Source: PALSA-610 sp038213435 (GTDB taxonomy: Bacteria > Actinomycetota > Acidimicrobiia > IMCC26256 > PALSA-610). Taken from it: a stretch of DNA of 64,000 bases. The stretch lies in contig JBBQTI010000006.1 of the NCBI GenBank assembly GCA_038213435.1, positions 1 through 64,000 on the forward strand, read 5' to 3'. Every line of letters starts with the position of its first letter. The stretch's first letter is position 1. The translations under genes and the position numbers were made by a program. Under the pieces are notes generated by a model that saw nothing but the letters and a program-made list of their open reading frames with translations, was not told where the DNA came from and searched no databases. Positions 52,076-61,041 of this stretch are shown here, in pieces.

Positions 52076-53494
52076 TCAACCGGCCACGACGGCCAACAAC
52101 TCTTCGCGTGTCGGTGCCAACGACGGATCGTCGCGCCAATTCGCGCCGAGCTCCATCACCTTCTCGAAGACTCCCGGCTCCGCGAGTATCTCGTCGGGGT
52201 TGGCGATGACGCCGACGATCTTGAGCATCGAGCGGAACAGCTCCGGATCCTTGGACGACGCGGACTGCAGCGCCTGACCGATCTCCCACGCCGGGTCGCC
52301 TGGGTCGTACGTCTTGCCCTCGATGCCCGCATCGATCTCGGCGAGGCGGTGACGGTCGAAGTCGAGGGTTGCGCGGTAGTAGGGCTCGACGGTGGCATCC
52401 GTGACCTCGTGCCAGCGCTGCGCCAGCTCCACGGGGAAGTCGATCGACGCCACCCGCAGCAGGTCGCGCAGTGCGACCGCGTGCATCATCCCGATCGAGG
52501 CGCCGCGCCCGAGCGACGGGTTGGTGCACGCCCACGAGTCGGCGACCGCGAGCACACCGGTCGCGACCGGCGAGCCGTCGACGACGAAGGAACGGTGACG
52601 GTCCTCGATCTTCGCCATGATCGCGACCTCGTCATCGAGGGGCTCGCCGTCGACCCAGTGCGCGACCAGCGGGAACGATCGCCACGTGCGCATCCACGTC
52701 TCGACGTCTTTCAAGCCGCGCACCGCCGCGTCCTTCGCGCTCGCGATGATGCCGAGTCCCCAGGTGCCGTTGTCGGCCGGAAGCGTGAGCGTCGACACCG
52801 TTCCCCACGGCGTCAGGAGTCCGCACATCAGCGGCGGGATCGAACCGTCGGACGAGCGGAAATGACGGCCGTAGTACATGAAGCCCGAGTCCTCGAGCTC
52901 TTCTTCGGGGGCCCGCGCACCGATCGCGGTCAACATCGCGGGCAGGGACGAACGACGACCGGCGGCGTCGATGACCAGATCAGCGTGGAGCTCCTCACCG
53001 GCATCGGTGTGTACCCCGACGACGTGCGGCACGCCGCTGGTCATCTCGCCGTCGGTGAGCAGCGCCGCTGCCACCGACCCGCGTCGCACCTCGAGCCCGG
53101 GCGTGTGCGCGGCTGCAGCCGCGAGCGCGGCCTCCATCACGGGGCGGCGCGCCGAGAGCATCTCGAACTGGTTGTCGGCGTCGCGAAAACCGCCGATCAC
53201 CTCGTCTGGAACGAGCCGCATCGGGTTGTAGCGGATCGCGCCCCACTCCTCCGCCGCCGCGACGGCGTCCGGCAGCTCGGCCTCGAGCAAGCGGCGAAAG
53301 CGCGGCAGGAACATGTGGATCATGCGGAATTGGTTGACGCCGCGCCGCTCCCACCCGTTCCACGCGTCGCCGGCGGTCGTCGGCGGACCGGCGGCGTCGC
53401 GTTCCAGGACCGTGACGTGGTGGTCGTCGCGAGCGAGGAGCATCCCGCTGACCAGTCCACCGACACCGCCGCCGATCACGACGATCCGCGCCAT
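52076..53494 (-). CDS. FAD-dependent oxidoreductase
   Basis: The 472-residue protein starts ARIVVIGGGVGGLVSGMLLA, an FAD-binding GxGxxG, and has a second FAD motif at VLAVADSWACTNPSLGRG. The N-terminal region DDHHVTVLERDAAG and DLVIDAAGRRSSLPAML match aromatic hydroxylase-like flavoproteins. A related family member may act on hydrophobic or polyketide-like substrates; the exact reaction cannot be read. It is upstream of the hydrolase and SARP genes. Confidence 0.85.
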   Translation of the reverse strand: MARIVVIGGGVGGLVSGMLLARDDHHVTVLERDAAGPPTTAGDAWNGWERRGVNQFRMIHMFLPRFRRLLEAELPDAVAAAEEWGAIRYNPMRLVPDEVIGGFRDADNQFEMLSARRPVMEAALAAAAAHTPGLEVRRGSVAAALLTDGEMTSGVPHVVGVHTDAGEELHADLVIDAAGRRSSLPAMLTAIGARAPEEELEDSGFMYYGRHFRSSDGSIPPLMCGLLTPWGTVSTLTLPADNGTWGLGIIASAKDAAVRGLKDVETWMRTWRSFPLVAHWVDGEPLDDEVAIMAKIEDRHRSFVVDGSPVATGVLAVADSWACTNPSLGRGASIGMMHAVALRDLLRVASIDFPVELAQRWHEVTDATVEPYYRATLDFDRHRLAEIDAGIEGKTYDPGDPAWEIGQALQSASSKDPELFRSMLKIVGVIANPDEILAEPGVFEKVMELGANWRDDPSLAPTREELLAVVAG

Positions 53495-53594
53495 CGCGCA
53501 CCCCCTTCGAATCGCGCGACCTTACCCTGGAACACTTTCGCCGTTCCCGCCCTATGACCGAATTGGAAGCCGCCCACGACTAGGGTCGTCCGTC

Positions 53595-54179
53595 ATGCAC
53601 GTGCTGCGCGTCGTACGCGTGCTGCTCCCCGTCCTGATCGTGGCCGCCGTCGTGGGCGCCGGAGCGTCGGTGTTGAGCGCGCGTCCCGATCTCCAGAAGG
53701 CGAAAAGCAACGTCGACACATCGTGGTCGTCGCTGTCGGGACGGCTCGATCACCGTTACGACCTCCTGTCGGTCATCGACGACAAGCTGCGACCGATCCC
53801 CGGGCCGATACGAACGCTCGTCGGCGACGTCGACGGCACCCTGGCGCGCTGGCACGACGTCCGCGCCCACTCCGCCCTCGCCACCCAAGTGGTGGCCGCG
53901 AATGACGTCGAAGGGCTCGCCCGCCGGCTCGTCGCCACCGCGGCCGCTTCGCCGCGGCTGCGGAACAACGCGACGGTGTTGTCGGCGCTCGCCAAGTTCC
54001 TCGCCGATCCGTCGCGCCCCGAGGCGCTCACCTTCAACCAGAAGGTTTCGACCTACGAGCACGAACGGCGAGGGCCCGTGCGGTCCGTCGTCGCATCGGT
54101 ACTCGGCGACGGCGAGATCCCGGTGCTCGACACGACGGCGACGACATCCTCCGCCTCGACGGCGACTACGTCGTCGTGA
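53595..54179 (+). CDS. LemA-like membrane protein (divergent)
   Basis: The 194-residue protein starts with a hydrophobic anchor (VLLPVLIVAAVVGAGASVL) and has weak LemA features: AKSNVDTSWSSLSGRLDHRYDLL, echoing the LemA N-terminal helix, and TFNQKVSTYEHERRGPVRSVV near the end. A Ser/Thr-rich tail follows. The protein would be anchored outside the membrane. The family role is unclear. It lies 29 bases upstream of rmuC on the same strand. Confidence 0.7.
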   Translation: MHVLRVVRVLLPVLIVAAVVGAGASVLSARPDLQKAKSNVDTSWSSLSGRLDHRYDLLSVIDDKLRPIPGPIRTLVGDVDGTLARWHDVRAHSALATQVVAANDVEGLARRLVATAAASPRLRNNATVLSALAKFLADPSRPEALTFNQKVSTYEHERRGPVRSVVASVLGDGEIPVLDTTATTSSASTATTSS

Positions 54180-54208
54180 CTGTCACACCTCGTGGTTAAG
54201 GTCGACCC

Positions 54209-55330
54209 ATGGTGATCGCAGTGGTTTTCGGCCTCGTGGGCGCGTGTCTGCTCGGATGTGTCGCGGGCGCGGTGGTCGTGTGGACGGCCCAGAGCCGGCG
54301 CGGGTTCGATGTGCCGCGACCGCCCGACTCGAGCGAGCTCCTCTCCCGCCTGCTCGACGCCAACCGGGCGTTGCTCGAGCAGGAACGATTGCGGGCCACT
54401 TCGGAGCTCGACGGTAAGAAGGGTCTGATCGACCAGCAACTCGTGTCGATGACAGGGGAGCTCGGCAAGGTCAGCGACCTCGTGCGCACGCTCGAGCACG
54501 ATCGCCACAAGGCGTTCGGCGAGCTCACGAACGAGCTCCGACGTCAACACGAGGGGTTGAACACACTCTCGGAACACACCCATCAGTTGCGCGAGGCGCT
54601 CGCCAGCTCGCGGGTGCGTGGCCAATGGGGCGAACGCATGGCGGAAGACGTGCTGCAGCTCGCCGGTTTCCTCGAAGGCGTCAATTATCGCAAGCAGGCG
54701 ACACTCGCCGGTGCGGGCCGGCCCGACTACACGTTCCTCCTTCCCAACGGGCTCGTCATGCACATGGACGTCAAGTTCCCGCTCGACAACTACGTCCGCC
54801 ACCTCGAGGCCACGAACGACGTCGAGCGCACACGGACGCGCGACCAGTTCTTGCGCGACGTTCGCGATCGCGTCAAGGAGCTCACCACGCGCGGCTACCT
54901 CGACGCGGCCGACGAGACGGTCGACTGCCTCCTCCTGTTCATCCCGAACGAACAGGTGTACGCGTTCGTCCAGGAGAACGACCGCGACGCGATCGACGAC
55001 GCCATGCGGCACAAGATCGTCTTGTGCTCGCCGCTCACGTTGTACGCAGTGCTCGCGGTGGTGCGACAGGCGGTCGACAACTTCCGCCTCGAGCGCACGT
55101 CCAACGAGATCCTGGGGCTGCTGCGCGACTTCTCGCTGCAATGGGAGAAGTACTCGACACAACTCGATCGGGTCCAACAACGGTTCGACGGCGTGGCCAA
55201 GGAGTACACCGCGCTCATGACGACGCGCCACCGCGCGTTGCAACGACCGCTCGACAAGATCGACTCGTTGCGCCTCGGCGAGCCGGCCCTCGTCGATCCC
55301 GACATCGTGCCCCTCGCGCTCGAAGCCTGA
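54209..55330 (+). CDS. rmuC: DNA recombination protein RmuC
   Basis: The 373-residue protein has an N-terminal hydrophobic segment (VVFGLVGACLLGCVAGAVVV), a coiled coil (ELDGKKGLIDQQLVSMTGEL), and the RmuC core: RGQWGERMAEDVLQLAGFLEG, PDYTFLLPNGLVMHMDVKFP and FIPNEQVYAFVQENDRD. RmuC restricts inversions at short repeats and is nuclease-like. Length is slightly short but in range. Confidence 0.94.
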   Translation: MVIAVVFGLVGACLLGCVAGAVVVWTAQSRRGFDVPRPPDSSELLSRLLDANRALLEQERLRATSELDGKKGLIDQQLVSMTGELGKVSDLVRTLEHDRHKAFGELTNELRRQHEGLNTLSEHTHQLREALASSRVRGQWGERMAEDVLQLAGFLEGVNYRKQATLAGAGRPDYTFLLPNGLVMHMDVKFPLDNYVRHLEATNDVERTRTRDQFLRDVRDRVKELTTRGYLDAADETVDCLLLFIPNEQVYAFVQENDRDAIDDAMRHKIVLCSPLTLYAVLAVVRQAVDNFRLERTSNEILGLLRDFSLQWEKYSTQLDRVQQRFDGVAKEYTALMTTRHRALQRPLDKIDSLRLGEPALVDPDIVPLALEA

Positions 55331-55357
55331 CGCGGTCGATCGCTAGCGTTAGCCGCC

Positions 55358-56464
55358 ATGACGCGGGTCGCGGTGTTGGGCGGTGGCCAGCTTGGTCGGA
55401 TGCTCGGGCTGGCGGGAATACCCCTCGGATGCTCTTTCGCGTTCCTGGATCCCGTCGAAGGCGCGCCGGGCGCCGCAGTCGGCGAGCTGGTCGTCGGAGG
55501 GCTGGACGATATCGAGGCCGCGCGCCGCGTCGCCGTTGGTGCGGCGGTCGTCACCTACGAATGGGAAGGCGTTCCGGCGGCGACGGCGCGCGCGCTCGAG
55601 TCGCTCGTGCCCGTCTGCCCGCCGGCGCGAGCGCTCGACGTGTCGCAGGACCGCGTCGTCGAGAAACAGACGCTGCGGTCGCTCGGGATCGCGACGGCTG
55701 CGTTTCAGGCCGTCGACTCGCTCGCCGACCTGCGCACCGCCGTCGACGCGATCGGTTTGCCCGCGGTGCTGAAGACCCGGCGGGGAGGCTACGACGGAAA
55801 GGGGCAGGTCGTTCTCGGGGAGCCGGCCGAGCTCTATGCCGCCTGGACGCGGCTCGGCAATGTGCAGTGCATCCTCGAAGCACTCATCGCCTTCGAGCGC
55901 GAGCTCTCGATCCTGGCCGTGCGCGGCCGCGACGGCGAGATCGCGTGCTGGCCGGCCGTCGAGAACCACCACCGCGACGGCATCCTGCGGCTCACGCGCG
56001 CGCCCGCGCCCGATCTCGACGAAGCGCTCCAGAACCGCGCGGAGGCGTCGATCCGCCCCCTGCTCGACGCGCTCGACTACGTCGGTGTGTGCTGCGTCGA
56101 GTTGTTCGACGTCGGCGGCAACCTGATGGCGAACGAGATCGCACCCCGAGTGCACAACTCCGGGCACTGGACGATCGAAGGCGCGGAGACGAGCCAGTTC
56201 GAGAACCACGTGCGCGCGATCCTCGGCCTTCCCCTCGGCTCGACGGCCGCACGCGGGGTGAGCGCAATGGTGAACTGCATCGGCGCGATGCCTGATCGCG
56301 ACGCGGTCCTGCGCACGCCGGGCGCGCACCTGCACGACTACGGCAAGACCGCGCGCCCTGGGCGCAAGGTCGGCCACGTCACCGTGACCGCATCGGACGC
56401 CGAACGGCTCGAGGCCCGGCTCGCGCGTGTCCGCGAGCTATGCGACTGCGCCGGTCTCTCGTAA
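55358..56464 (+). CDS. purK: N5-carboxyaminoimidazole ribonucleotide synthase
   Basis: The 368-residue ATP-grasp enzyme carboxylates AIR at N5 with bicarbonate and ATP. It begins RVAVLGGGQLGRMLGLAG and has TYEWEGVP, KTRRGGYDGKGQ, LEALIAFERELSILAVRG, NEIAPRVHNSGHWTIEG. purE is not adjacent. It overlaps the convergent racemase gene by 27 bp. Confidence 0.95.
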   Translation: MTRVAVLGGGQLGRMLGLAGIPLGCSFAFLDPVEGAPGAAVGELVVGGLDDIEAARRVAVGAAVVTYEWEGVPAATARALESLVPVCPPARALDVSQDRVVEKQTLRSLGIATAAFQAVDSLADLRTAVDAIGLPAVLKTRRGGYDGKGQVVLGEPAELYAAWTRLGNVQCILEALIAFERELSILAVRGRDGEIACWPAVENHHRDGILRLTRAPAPDLDEALQNRAEASIRPLLDALDYVGVCCVELFDVGGNLMANEIAPRVHNSGHWTIEGAETSQFENHVRAILGLPLGSTAARGVSAMVNCIGAMPDRDAVLRTPGAHLHDYGKTARPGRKVGHVTVTASDAERLEARLARVRELCDCAGLS

Positions 56465-57580
56465 TTTCGTGATGTCGGCGCTCGCAATCCCCCACCCCGC
56501 CAGAGCCTCGTCGGTGTGCTGGCCCGGCCAGGGCGCCGAACGCTGCACCTCGCCCGCGGTGCGCGAGAAGCGGGGCGCGGGAGCCGGCTGCGGCACACCG
56601 TCGCGTTCGATGATGGTCCGACGCGCCTTGATGTGCGCGTCGTTCGTCGCCTCGCTCATCGTGAGCACGGGCGCGTAACAGGCGTCGCTCCCCAGGAGCA
56701 CGTCGTCCCATTCGGCGCGCGTCCTGGTCTTGAACAGCTCGGTGAACCGCGTCCGGAGGGTGTCCCAACCGCTCGGGTCCATCTGCGCGGGGAGCTCCTC
56801 GCCCTCCAGGCCGAGCCGCCGCAGCAGCTCCGCGTAGAACTGCGGCTCGAGCGAGCCGAGCGAGACGAACTTGCCGTCCGACGTCTCGTAGGTGTCGTAG
56901 AAGGGCGCTCCAGTATCGAGGACGTTGGTGCCGTGCTGCTCCTTCCACACGCCGAGCTGCTTCAGCCCCCACATCATCGACATGAGGCTCGCGGCGCCGT
57001 CGACCATCGCGACGTCGATCACCTGGCCCTGGCCGGAGCGTTGTGCTTCGAGGACACCGCAAACGATGCCGAAGGCCATGAACATGCCGCCGCCGCCGAA
57101 GTCACCGACGAGGTTGATCGGCGGCGTCGGCTTGCTGTCGGCGCGCCCGAAATGCGCGAGCGCGCCCGCCAGCGCGATGTAGTTGATGTCGTGGCCCGCG
57201 GCCTGCGCCATCGGACCGTCCTGGCCCCAACCCGTCATGCGCCCGTAGACGAGGCTCGGTTTGCGAGCGAGGCAGACGTCGGGGCCCAGGCCGAGCCGCT
57301 CGGTGACGCCCGGGCGGAAGCCCTCGAACAGCGCGTCGGCGCCCTCGACCAGCCGCAGCACCAGCTCCACGCCTTCGGGGTTCTTCAGATCGACGCCGAC
57401 CGAGCGGCGCCCGCGGTACAGCGGCTCGAGGTTCGGCTTGTCGAACGTTGCCGGGTTGACCTGCTGCGCGCGGTCGATGCGAACGACGTCGGCACCCATG
57501 TCGGAGAGCAACATGCCGGCGAACGGCCCCGGCCCGATACCCGCCAGTTCGACGATCTTGACTCCTGCGAGCGGTCCCAT
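56438..57580 (-). CDS. mcr: Alpha-methylacyl-CoA racemase (CoA-transferase III family)
   Basis: The 380-residue protein has the class III CoA-transferase knot: MGPLAGVKIVELAGIGPGPF, GHDINYIALAGALAHFG (catalytic His) and LVGDFGGGGMFMAFG (catalytic Asp), the pattern of alpha-methylacyl-CoA racemase rather than formyl-CoA transferase. It epimerises 2-methyl-branched acyl-CoAs, as in sterol side-chain and branched-lipid degradation. The downstream KstR-like gene supports a lipid catabolism role. Confidence 0.9.
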   Translation of the reverse strand: MGPLAGVKIVELAGIGPGPFAGMLLSDMGADVVRIDRAQQVNPATFDKPNLEPLYRGRRSVGVDLKNPEGVELVLRLVEGADALFEGFRPGVTERLGLGPDVCLARKPSLVYGRMTGWGQDGPMAQAAGHDINYIALAGALAHFGRADSKPTPPINLVGDFGGGGMFMAFGIVCGVLEAQRSGQGQVIDVAMVDGAASLMSMMWGLKQLGVWKEQHGTNVLDTGAPFYDTYETSDGKFVSLGSLEPQFYAELLRRLGLEGEELPAQMDPSGWDTLRTRFTELFKTRTRAEWDDVLLGSDACYAPVLTMSEATNDAHIKARRTIIERDGVPQPAPAPRFSRTAGEVQRSAPWPGQHTDEALAGWGIASADITKLRETGAVA

Positions 57581-57627
57581 GGGCTCAACCTACGCGCGGC
57601 GAACCGACATCCGCATACCGGAGTAGC

Positions 57628-57677
57628 GAGACGACGGCGCCGCGACCGCAGGGAGCGGAGCGCGGAGTCGACCCCGA
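57628..57677 (-). repeat. Dispersed repeat, copy 2 (50 bp)
   Basis: This lies between the racemase and the secreted-protein gene and is about 90% identical to 33347-33395, with four differences and one extra base. Confidence 0.8.
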
Positions 57678-57779
57678 AAATAGCCAGACGGCACGAGGCC
57701 CTCGGCGTCGGTGTGGGTCGGCTCTGCCGAGCTCGTCACGCTCAGACCACTACGCGAGCGATCCAAGAAGCGTGCAAGC

Positions 57780-58280
57780 TCAGCCCTTCTGGAGTTCTCC
57801 AGTCAACGTTCCACTTATCGGGCCACTGAAGGTGCCGTTCCAAACGCCCGACAGGACAATGGTGCCAGTCACATGACGGAACACCCGCGTCCCTTGGTGA
57901 AGCATGAGTGTGAGGTCGAGGCTGGCGTTCGGGGTTGCGCCGCTAGTGCTCCCGGTAGCAGTACCCGTGAGGGTTGCGTCGTGCGGCGTGGTCAGGCTGA
58001 AGGTCCCGGAGTATTGGAACGGGAACGGCAGCGTTCCGCCTACGGTCACGCACGTATCAATGTGGAACGCGCCCGAGCCACCGTCAGCCTGGTAGGACCC
58101 GTCGAATACCTGGTGAATGAGGGAACACTTCCCGTCGGTGAACGAGAAGGATTGCGTCCCGCTGAAAGGACCGGTGACCTCACGGTTGAGGACGCCAGCG
58201 TTCGACGCCGCAGCAGGCAGAGCCCCCGCGACCAGGCCGGTTGTCACAACCGCCAAGACAACCAGGAGCTGTCGTCGCAT
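57780..58280 (-). CDS. Secreted protein of unknown function
   Basis: The 166-residue product has a clear signal peptide (LLVVLAVVTTGLVAGALPAAAS) and a beta-rich mature part (FSGTQSFSFTDGKCSLIHQVF, GGSGAFHIDTCV, FPFQYSGTFSLTTPHDATLTG, NGTFSGPISGTLTG). Two Cys may bond. It resembles in style the secreted protein at 3094-3627 but sequence identity is not obvious. No family recognised. Confidence 0.65.
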   Translation of the reverse strand: MRRQLLVVLAVVTTGLVAGALPAAASNAGVLNREVTGPFSGTQSFSFTDGKCSLIHQVFDGSYQADGGSGAFHIDTCVTVGGTLPFPFQYSGTFSLTTPHDATLTGTATGSTSGATPNASLDLTLMLHQGTRVFRHVTGTIVLSGVWNGTFSGPISGTLTGELQKG

Positions 58281-58671
58281 GGTTCCCCCCGTTCGTCATC
58301 TCCAAGGTCTACAGCACTCGTCGCGCCGGTCAATGGGCGCTCCGGATGTCGGGTCAGAAGTTCAACTTCAGTGAGAGCGATGCGCTGACCTGCCCCGCCA
58401 TCGCGCACACCCGATCCGACCTTGCCCGTTTACCGATGGCACGCGTTGGGCCGCGTTGGTCGTCGCGTGACGTTTCGCGGACTTTTCGCGGACTGCAATA
58501 TGCGGCCCGGTCTTGTCGACTTGACCCGATGGACCGGACCGCTTCGCGTCTACGGCGCGACGGATCGCGTCTGGGCCGTTGTTCTACGGACACCGCGTCG
58601 GACGCGGCCACTGCATTTACCTTCGCTGGGTACGGTCCTTTGGGCCGCGTCGGGGTTGCGCCGGCCCGCGC
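58281..58671. other. Intergenic region without recognisable gene
   Basis: The 391 bases between the secreted-protein gene and the IS110 fragment show only frames that lack starts with ribosome sites or similarity. Promoters for the minus-strand secreted gene should lie at its left end. Confidence 0.5.
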
Positions 58672-58788
58672 GGCAACCAAGCAATCAAGCACGTTCTCGA
58701 CGAGATCGCCGCGCCACTCCTGCAACGTCACGGTCTCGGCTACGAAACCGTCAGTGCGCTGCTCTGCGCGGCCGGCGACAACCCCGAA
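58672..58788 (+). mobile_element. IS110 transposase fragment
   Basis: About 39 codons (GNQAIKHVLDEIAAPLLQ, then HGLGYETVSALLCAAGDNPE) match the conserved central part of IS110-family transposases, where AGDNPERLRSE is characteristic. The rest of the element is gone, so this is a remnant. Confidence 0.65.
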
Positions 58789-59219
58789 TCGCCGGCGTCG
58801 CGCTCACGATCGGCCTCGCCGCGGTTTGGCAAGTCGTCTTCAGCTCCGATTCGCCGCCCGCGGCATCGAGCACGGCGCAACAACAACACGAGCGCGCAAC
58901 GAGCCTGCTCCGCACGGTCGTCGGCGGCGGGCGCACCCTGTTCGCGCCGCACCGTTCCTTCACCCGGGTTTCGCCGTCGGCACTACGGGCGCGCTCGCAC
59001 AACACACCGATCGTCGCGCCGGCGACGAAGGCGCACACGGGCGAGGTCTCGATGCGAGTGACGAGCGCCTCCGTTCTCACCCTGGCGACGCCCGCCGACG
59101 CCCAACGGTGCGTGTTCGCGCGCGATGAGCCGAAGAGAACGGGAACCGAGTTCGTGACGGTTCGAACGGCCGATTGCCGCGCCGCGTCCGCGCCCGCCAG
59201 GGGATGGAGCTCGCGATGA
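58788..59219 (+). pseudogene. 5'-truncated pilin-like membrane protein
   Basis: A frame of 143 codons runs from about 58788 to a TGA at 59217-59219. It starts with a hydrophobic helix (IAGVALTIGLAAVWQVVFSS) and an extracytoplasmic region similar to pilin-like proteins (SPSALRARSHNTPIVAP, TGEVSMRVTSASVLTLATP, RCVFARDEPKRTGTEFV) with two Cys. No start codon with a ribosome site is present before the helix, and the upstream side is the IS110 scrap, so the 5' end was probably lost. The stop overlaps the next gene's ATG (ATGA). Confidence 0.6.
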
Positions 59220-59977
59220 CCGCGTGCCCCGCGTGTGGGCAGAACGCTCGGCCGCTCTGGCCGACGTGCCGGTCCTGCGGCGCCCTCCTCATGGCGCGCC
59301 CGGCGCCGTTCGCGCTCGAAGGTACGACGGTCACCGTGGCGGCACCCTCGACGCCGGAGGAGTACTTCGCGCCGGCGGTGCTGCACCCGACTGCGCAGCT
59401 GCTGCCCGCGGCCCCGGCGTACGCCAACCTCTCGACCGCGAGCTCGGGCGAGAGCGCACGGGCCGCGGGGAGATGGTTCGCGCTGATCGGCATGGTGGGC
59501 GTCGCAGCGGTCGCGACCGTGTGGTTCACGTTCGGACCCGGCACAGGCGCGCCGCACCCGGCGGTCGCGCTCGCGCCGCGCGCGCCGACCGCGGGTCTGC
59601 CGACGAGCCTGGAAGCCGTCGTCCGCATCGGCGCGGAGTCGACGCGGCGCAACGCGCTGCAAACCGTCGAGCAGGTGGGCAACGGTGACATCGTCTCGCT
59701 CGCGAAGATGCAACCCAACTACAGGTGGCTCGGCGGCAATGAGCGTTCGACCGGCTCGCACGTCGTCTCGGTCGTGCAGAACGGGGGCGTCGTCACGATC
59801 GCCGTCGCCGCGTCGAACCACGACGTCTGCGCGTTCGGGCAGTGGTGGCCGGGCGCGGCGCCGCAATACGTCACGATGGCGCACGAGCCGTCGTGCGCGC
59901 CGGCAGATGCGCCCGAGACGGGCTGGTCGAGCGAGGCCGGCGGCGCTGCATCCGACCTGCCGGAGGACAACGGCTGA
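59216..59977 (+). CDS. Zinc-ribbon/TM protein with pilin-like C-terminus
   Basis: The 253-residue product starts with a zinc ribbon (MTACPACGQNARPLWPTCRSCG), a Pro/Ala linker, a transmembrane helix (FALIGMVGVAAVATVWF) and an external part (TRRNALQTVEQVGNGDIVSL, YRWLGGNERSTGSHVVSVV) that resembles the preceding gene's and other pilin-like proteins. Two Cys near the end (HDVCAFG, PSCAPAD) may bond. The family is unknown. It is coupled to the upstream gene by ATGA. Confidence 0.7.
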   Translation: MTACPACGQNARPLWPTCRSCGALLMARPAPFALEGTTVTVAAPSTPEEYFAPAVLHPTAQLLPAAPAYANLSTASSGESARAAGRWFALIGMVGVAAVATVWFTFGPGTGAPHPAVALAPRAPTAGLPTSLEAVVRIGAESTRRNALQTVEQVGNGDIVSLAKMQPNYRWLGGNERSTGSHVVSVVQNGGVVTIAVAASNHDVCAFGQWWPGAAPQYVTMAHEPSCAPADAPETGWSSEAGGAASDLPEDNG

Positions 59978-60021
59978 GCCGCTAGCGTCGCTCTTGTGAC
60001 GAGAACGCCGAAAGCGGCGCC

Positions 60022-60894
60022 GTGAGCGCGTTCGACGACGTGCGCGTGTGGGAAGCGCGCGGCCACCGGCTGGTGGTCGATGGCCGGTCGGTATGGGTGC
60101 TCGACGTTCCCGCCATCGACGACGGCGCGGACGACCCCTTGCTCGTGCTGCACGGCTTCCCGTCGTGCTCGTTCGACTGGCGCAACGTCCTCGACGCGCT
60201 GCGCGCGCGTCGGCGGGTGATCGCAGTCGACTTCCTCGGCTTCGGACTCTCGGACAAGCCCGATCTGCGGTACGGCATGCGCCTCCAGGCCGACGTCGTC
60301 GAGGCAGTCGCGCGCGAACTCGGCCTTACCGCGGTCGCGTTGCTCACCCACGACATGGGCGACACGGTCGGCGGCGAGTTGCTGGCGCGCAGCCTCGAGG
60401 GAACATTGCCGTTCGCGGTGACGCGCCGCGTGCTCACCAACGGCAGCATCTACATCGACATGGCACACCTCACCACCGGGCAACAGCTGTTGCTCTCGCT
60501 CGACGACGCACCGACGGACCTCGTGCAGGCGGACGGCTTCAAGGCCGGCCTGGCCGGAACCTTCTCGCCCAAGAGCGCGGTCGGTGACGACGAGCTCGAC
60601 GCGCAATGGCTGCTGGCCGAGCGCAACGACGGCCACCGGCTCCTCGCGCGCACGATTCGCTACATCGAAGACCGGCGCGCCGAAGAACGGCGCTTCACCG
60701 GCGCCATCGAGACCCACCCCTCGCCGCTCGCGGTCGTGTGGGGCGCCGATGATCCGATCGCCGTGGTCGCGATGACCGCCGAATTGAGCCGCGCCCGCCC
60801 CGATGCGGCGGTGACGATCCTCGACGGCGTCGGCCACTATCCGATGATCGAGGCTCCCGAGCGGTTCGCGGCAGCAGTCACCGCCGCCCTCTGA
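60022..60894 (+). CDS. Alpha/beta hydrolase (haloalkane dehalogenase-like)
   Basis: The 290-residue protein has LLVLHGFPSCSFDWRNVLDAL, the nucleophile in LLTHDMGDTVGGEL (Asp in the usual place), YIDMAHLTTGQQLLL in the lid region and a late His in DGVGHYPMIEAPE. It is not a close match to any one dehalogenase. It starts at a GTG (60022) and ends 60 bases before the KstR-like operator. Confidence 0.85.
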   Translation: MSAFDDVRVWEARGHRLVVDGRSVWVLDVPAIDDGADDPLLVLHGFPSCSFDWRNVLDALRARRRVIAVDFLGFGLSDKPDLRYGMRLQADVVEAVARELGLTAVALLTHDMGDTVGGELLARSLEGTLPFAVTRRVLTNGSIYIDMAHLTTGQQLLLSLDDAPTDLVQADGFKAGLAGTFSPKSAVGDDELDAQWLLAERNDGHRLLARTIRYIEDRRAEERRFTGAIETHPSPLAVVWGADDPIAVVAMTAELSRARPDAAVTILDGVGHYPMIEAPERFAAAVTAAL

Positions 60895-60903
60895 CCCCGA
60901 AGT

Positions 60904-60931
60904 CCACCAACAGTTCGCCACCAACAGTTCG
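60904..60931 (+). repeat. Two tandem 14-bp copies upstream of the operator
   Basis: CCACCAACAGTTCG occurs twice in perfect tandem (60904-60917, 60918-60931), 22 bases before the KstR-type operator. Confidence 0.9.
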
Positions 60932-60953
60932 GCAGTCGGGCGCAGCTAACACC

Positions 60954-60967
60954 TGCAACACGTTCTA
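60954..60967 (+). promoter_or_regulatory. Putative KstR-type operator
   Basis: TGCAACACGTTCTA matches the KstR consensus TNNAACNNGTTNNA. It is 74 bases upstream of the KstR-like gene, so autorepression is likely. The same consensus controls sterol catabolism genes in mycobacteria. Confidence 0.7.
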
Positions 60968-61041
60968 GGTTCGCGCTACGGTCCGGCTCGGGATCGGCGG
61001 GGCGCGCGGGTGCGGCCTCCGCGCTCCGCAAGGGAGTCGTC

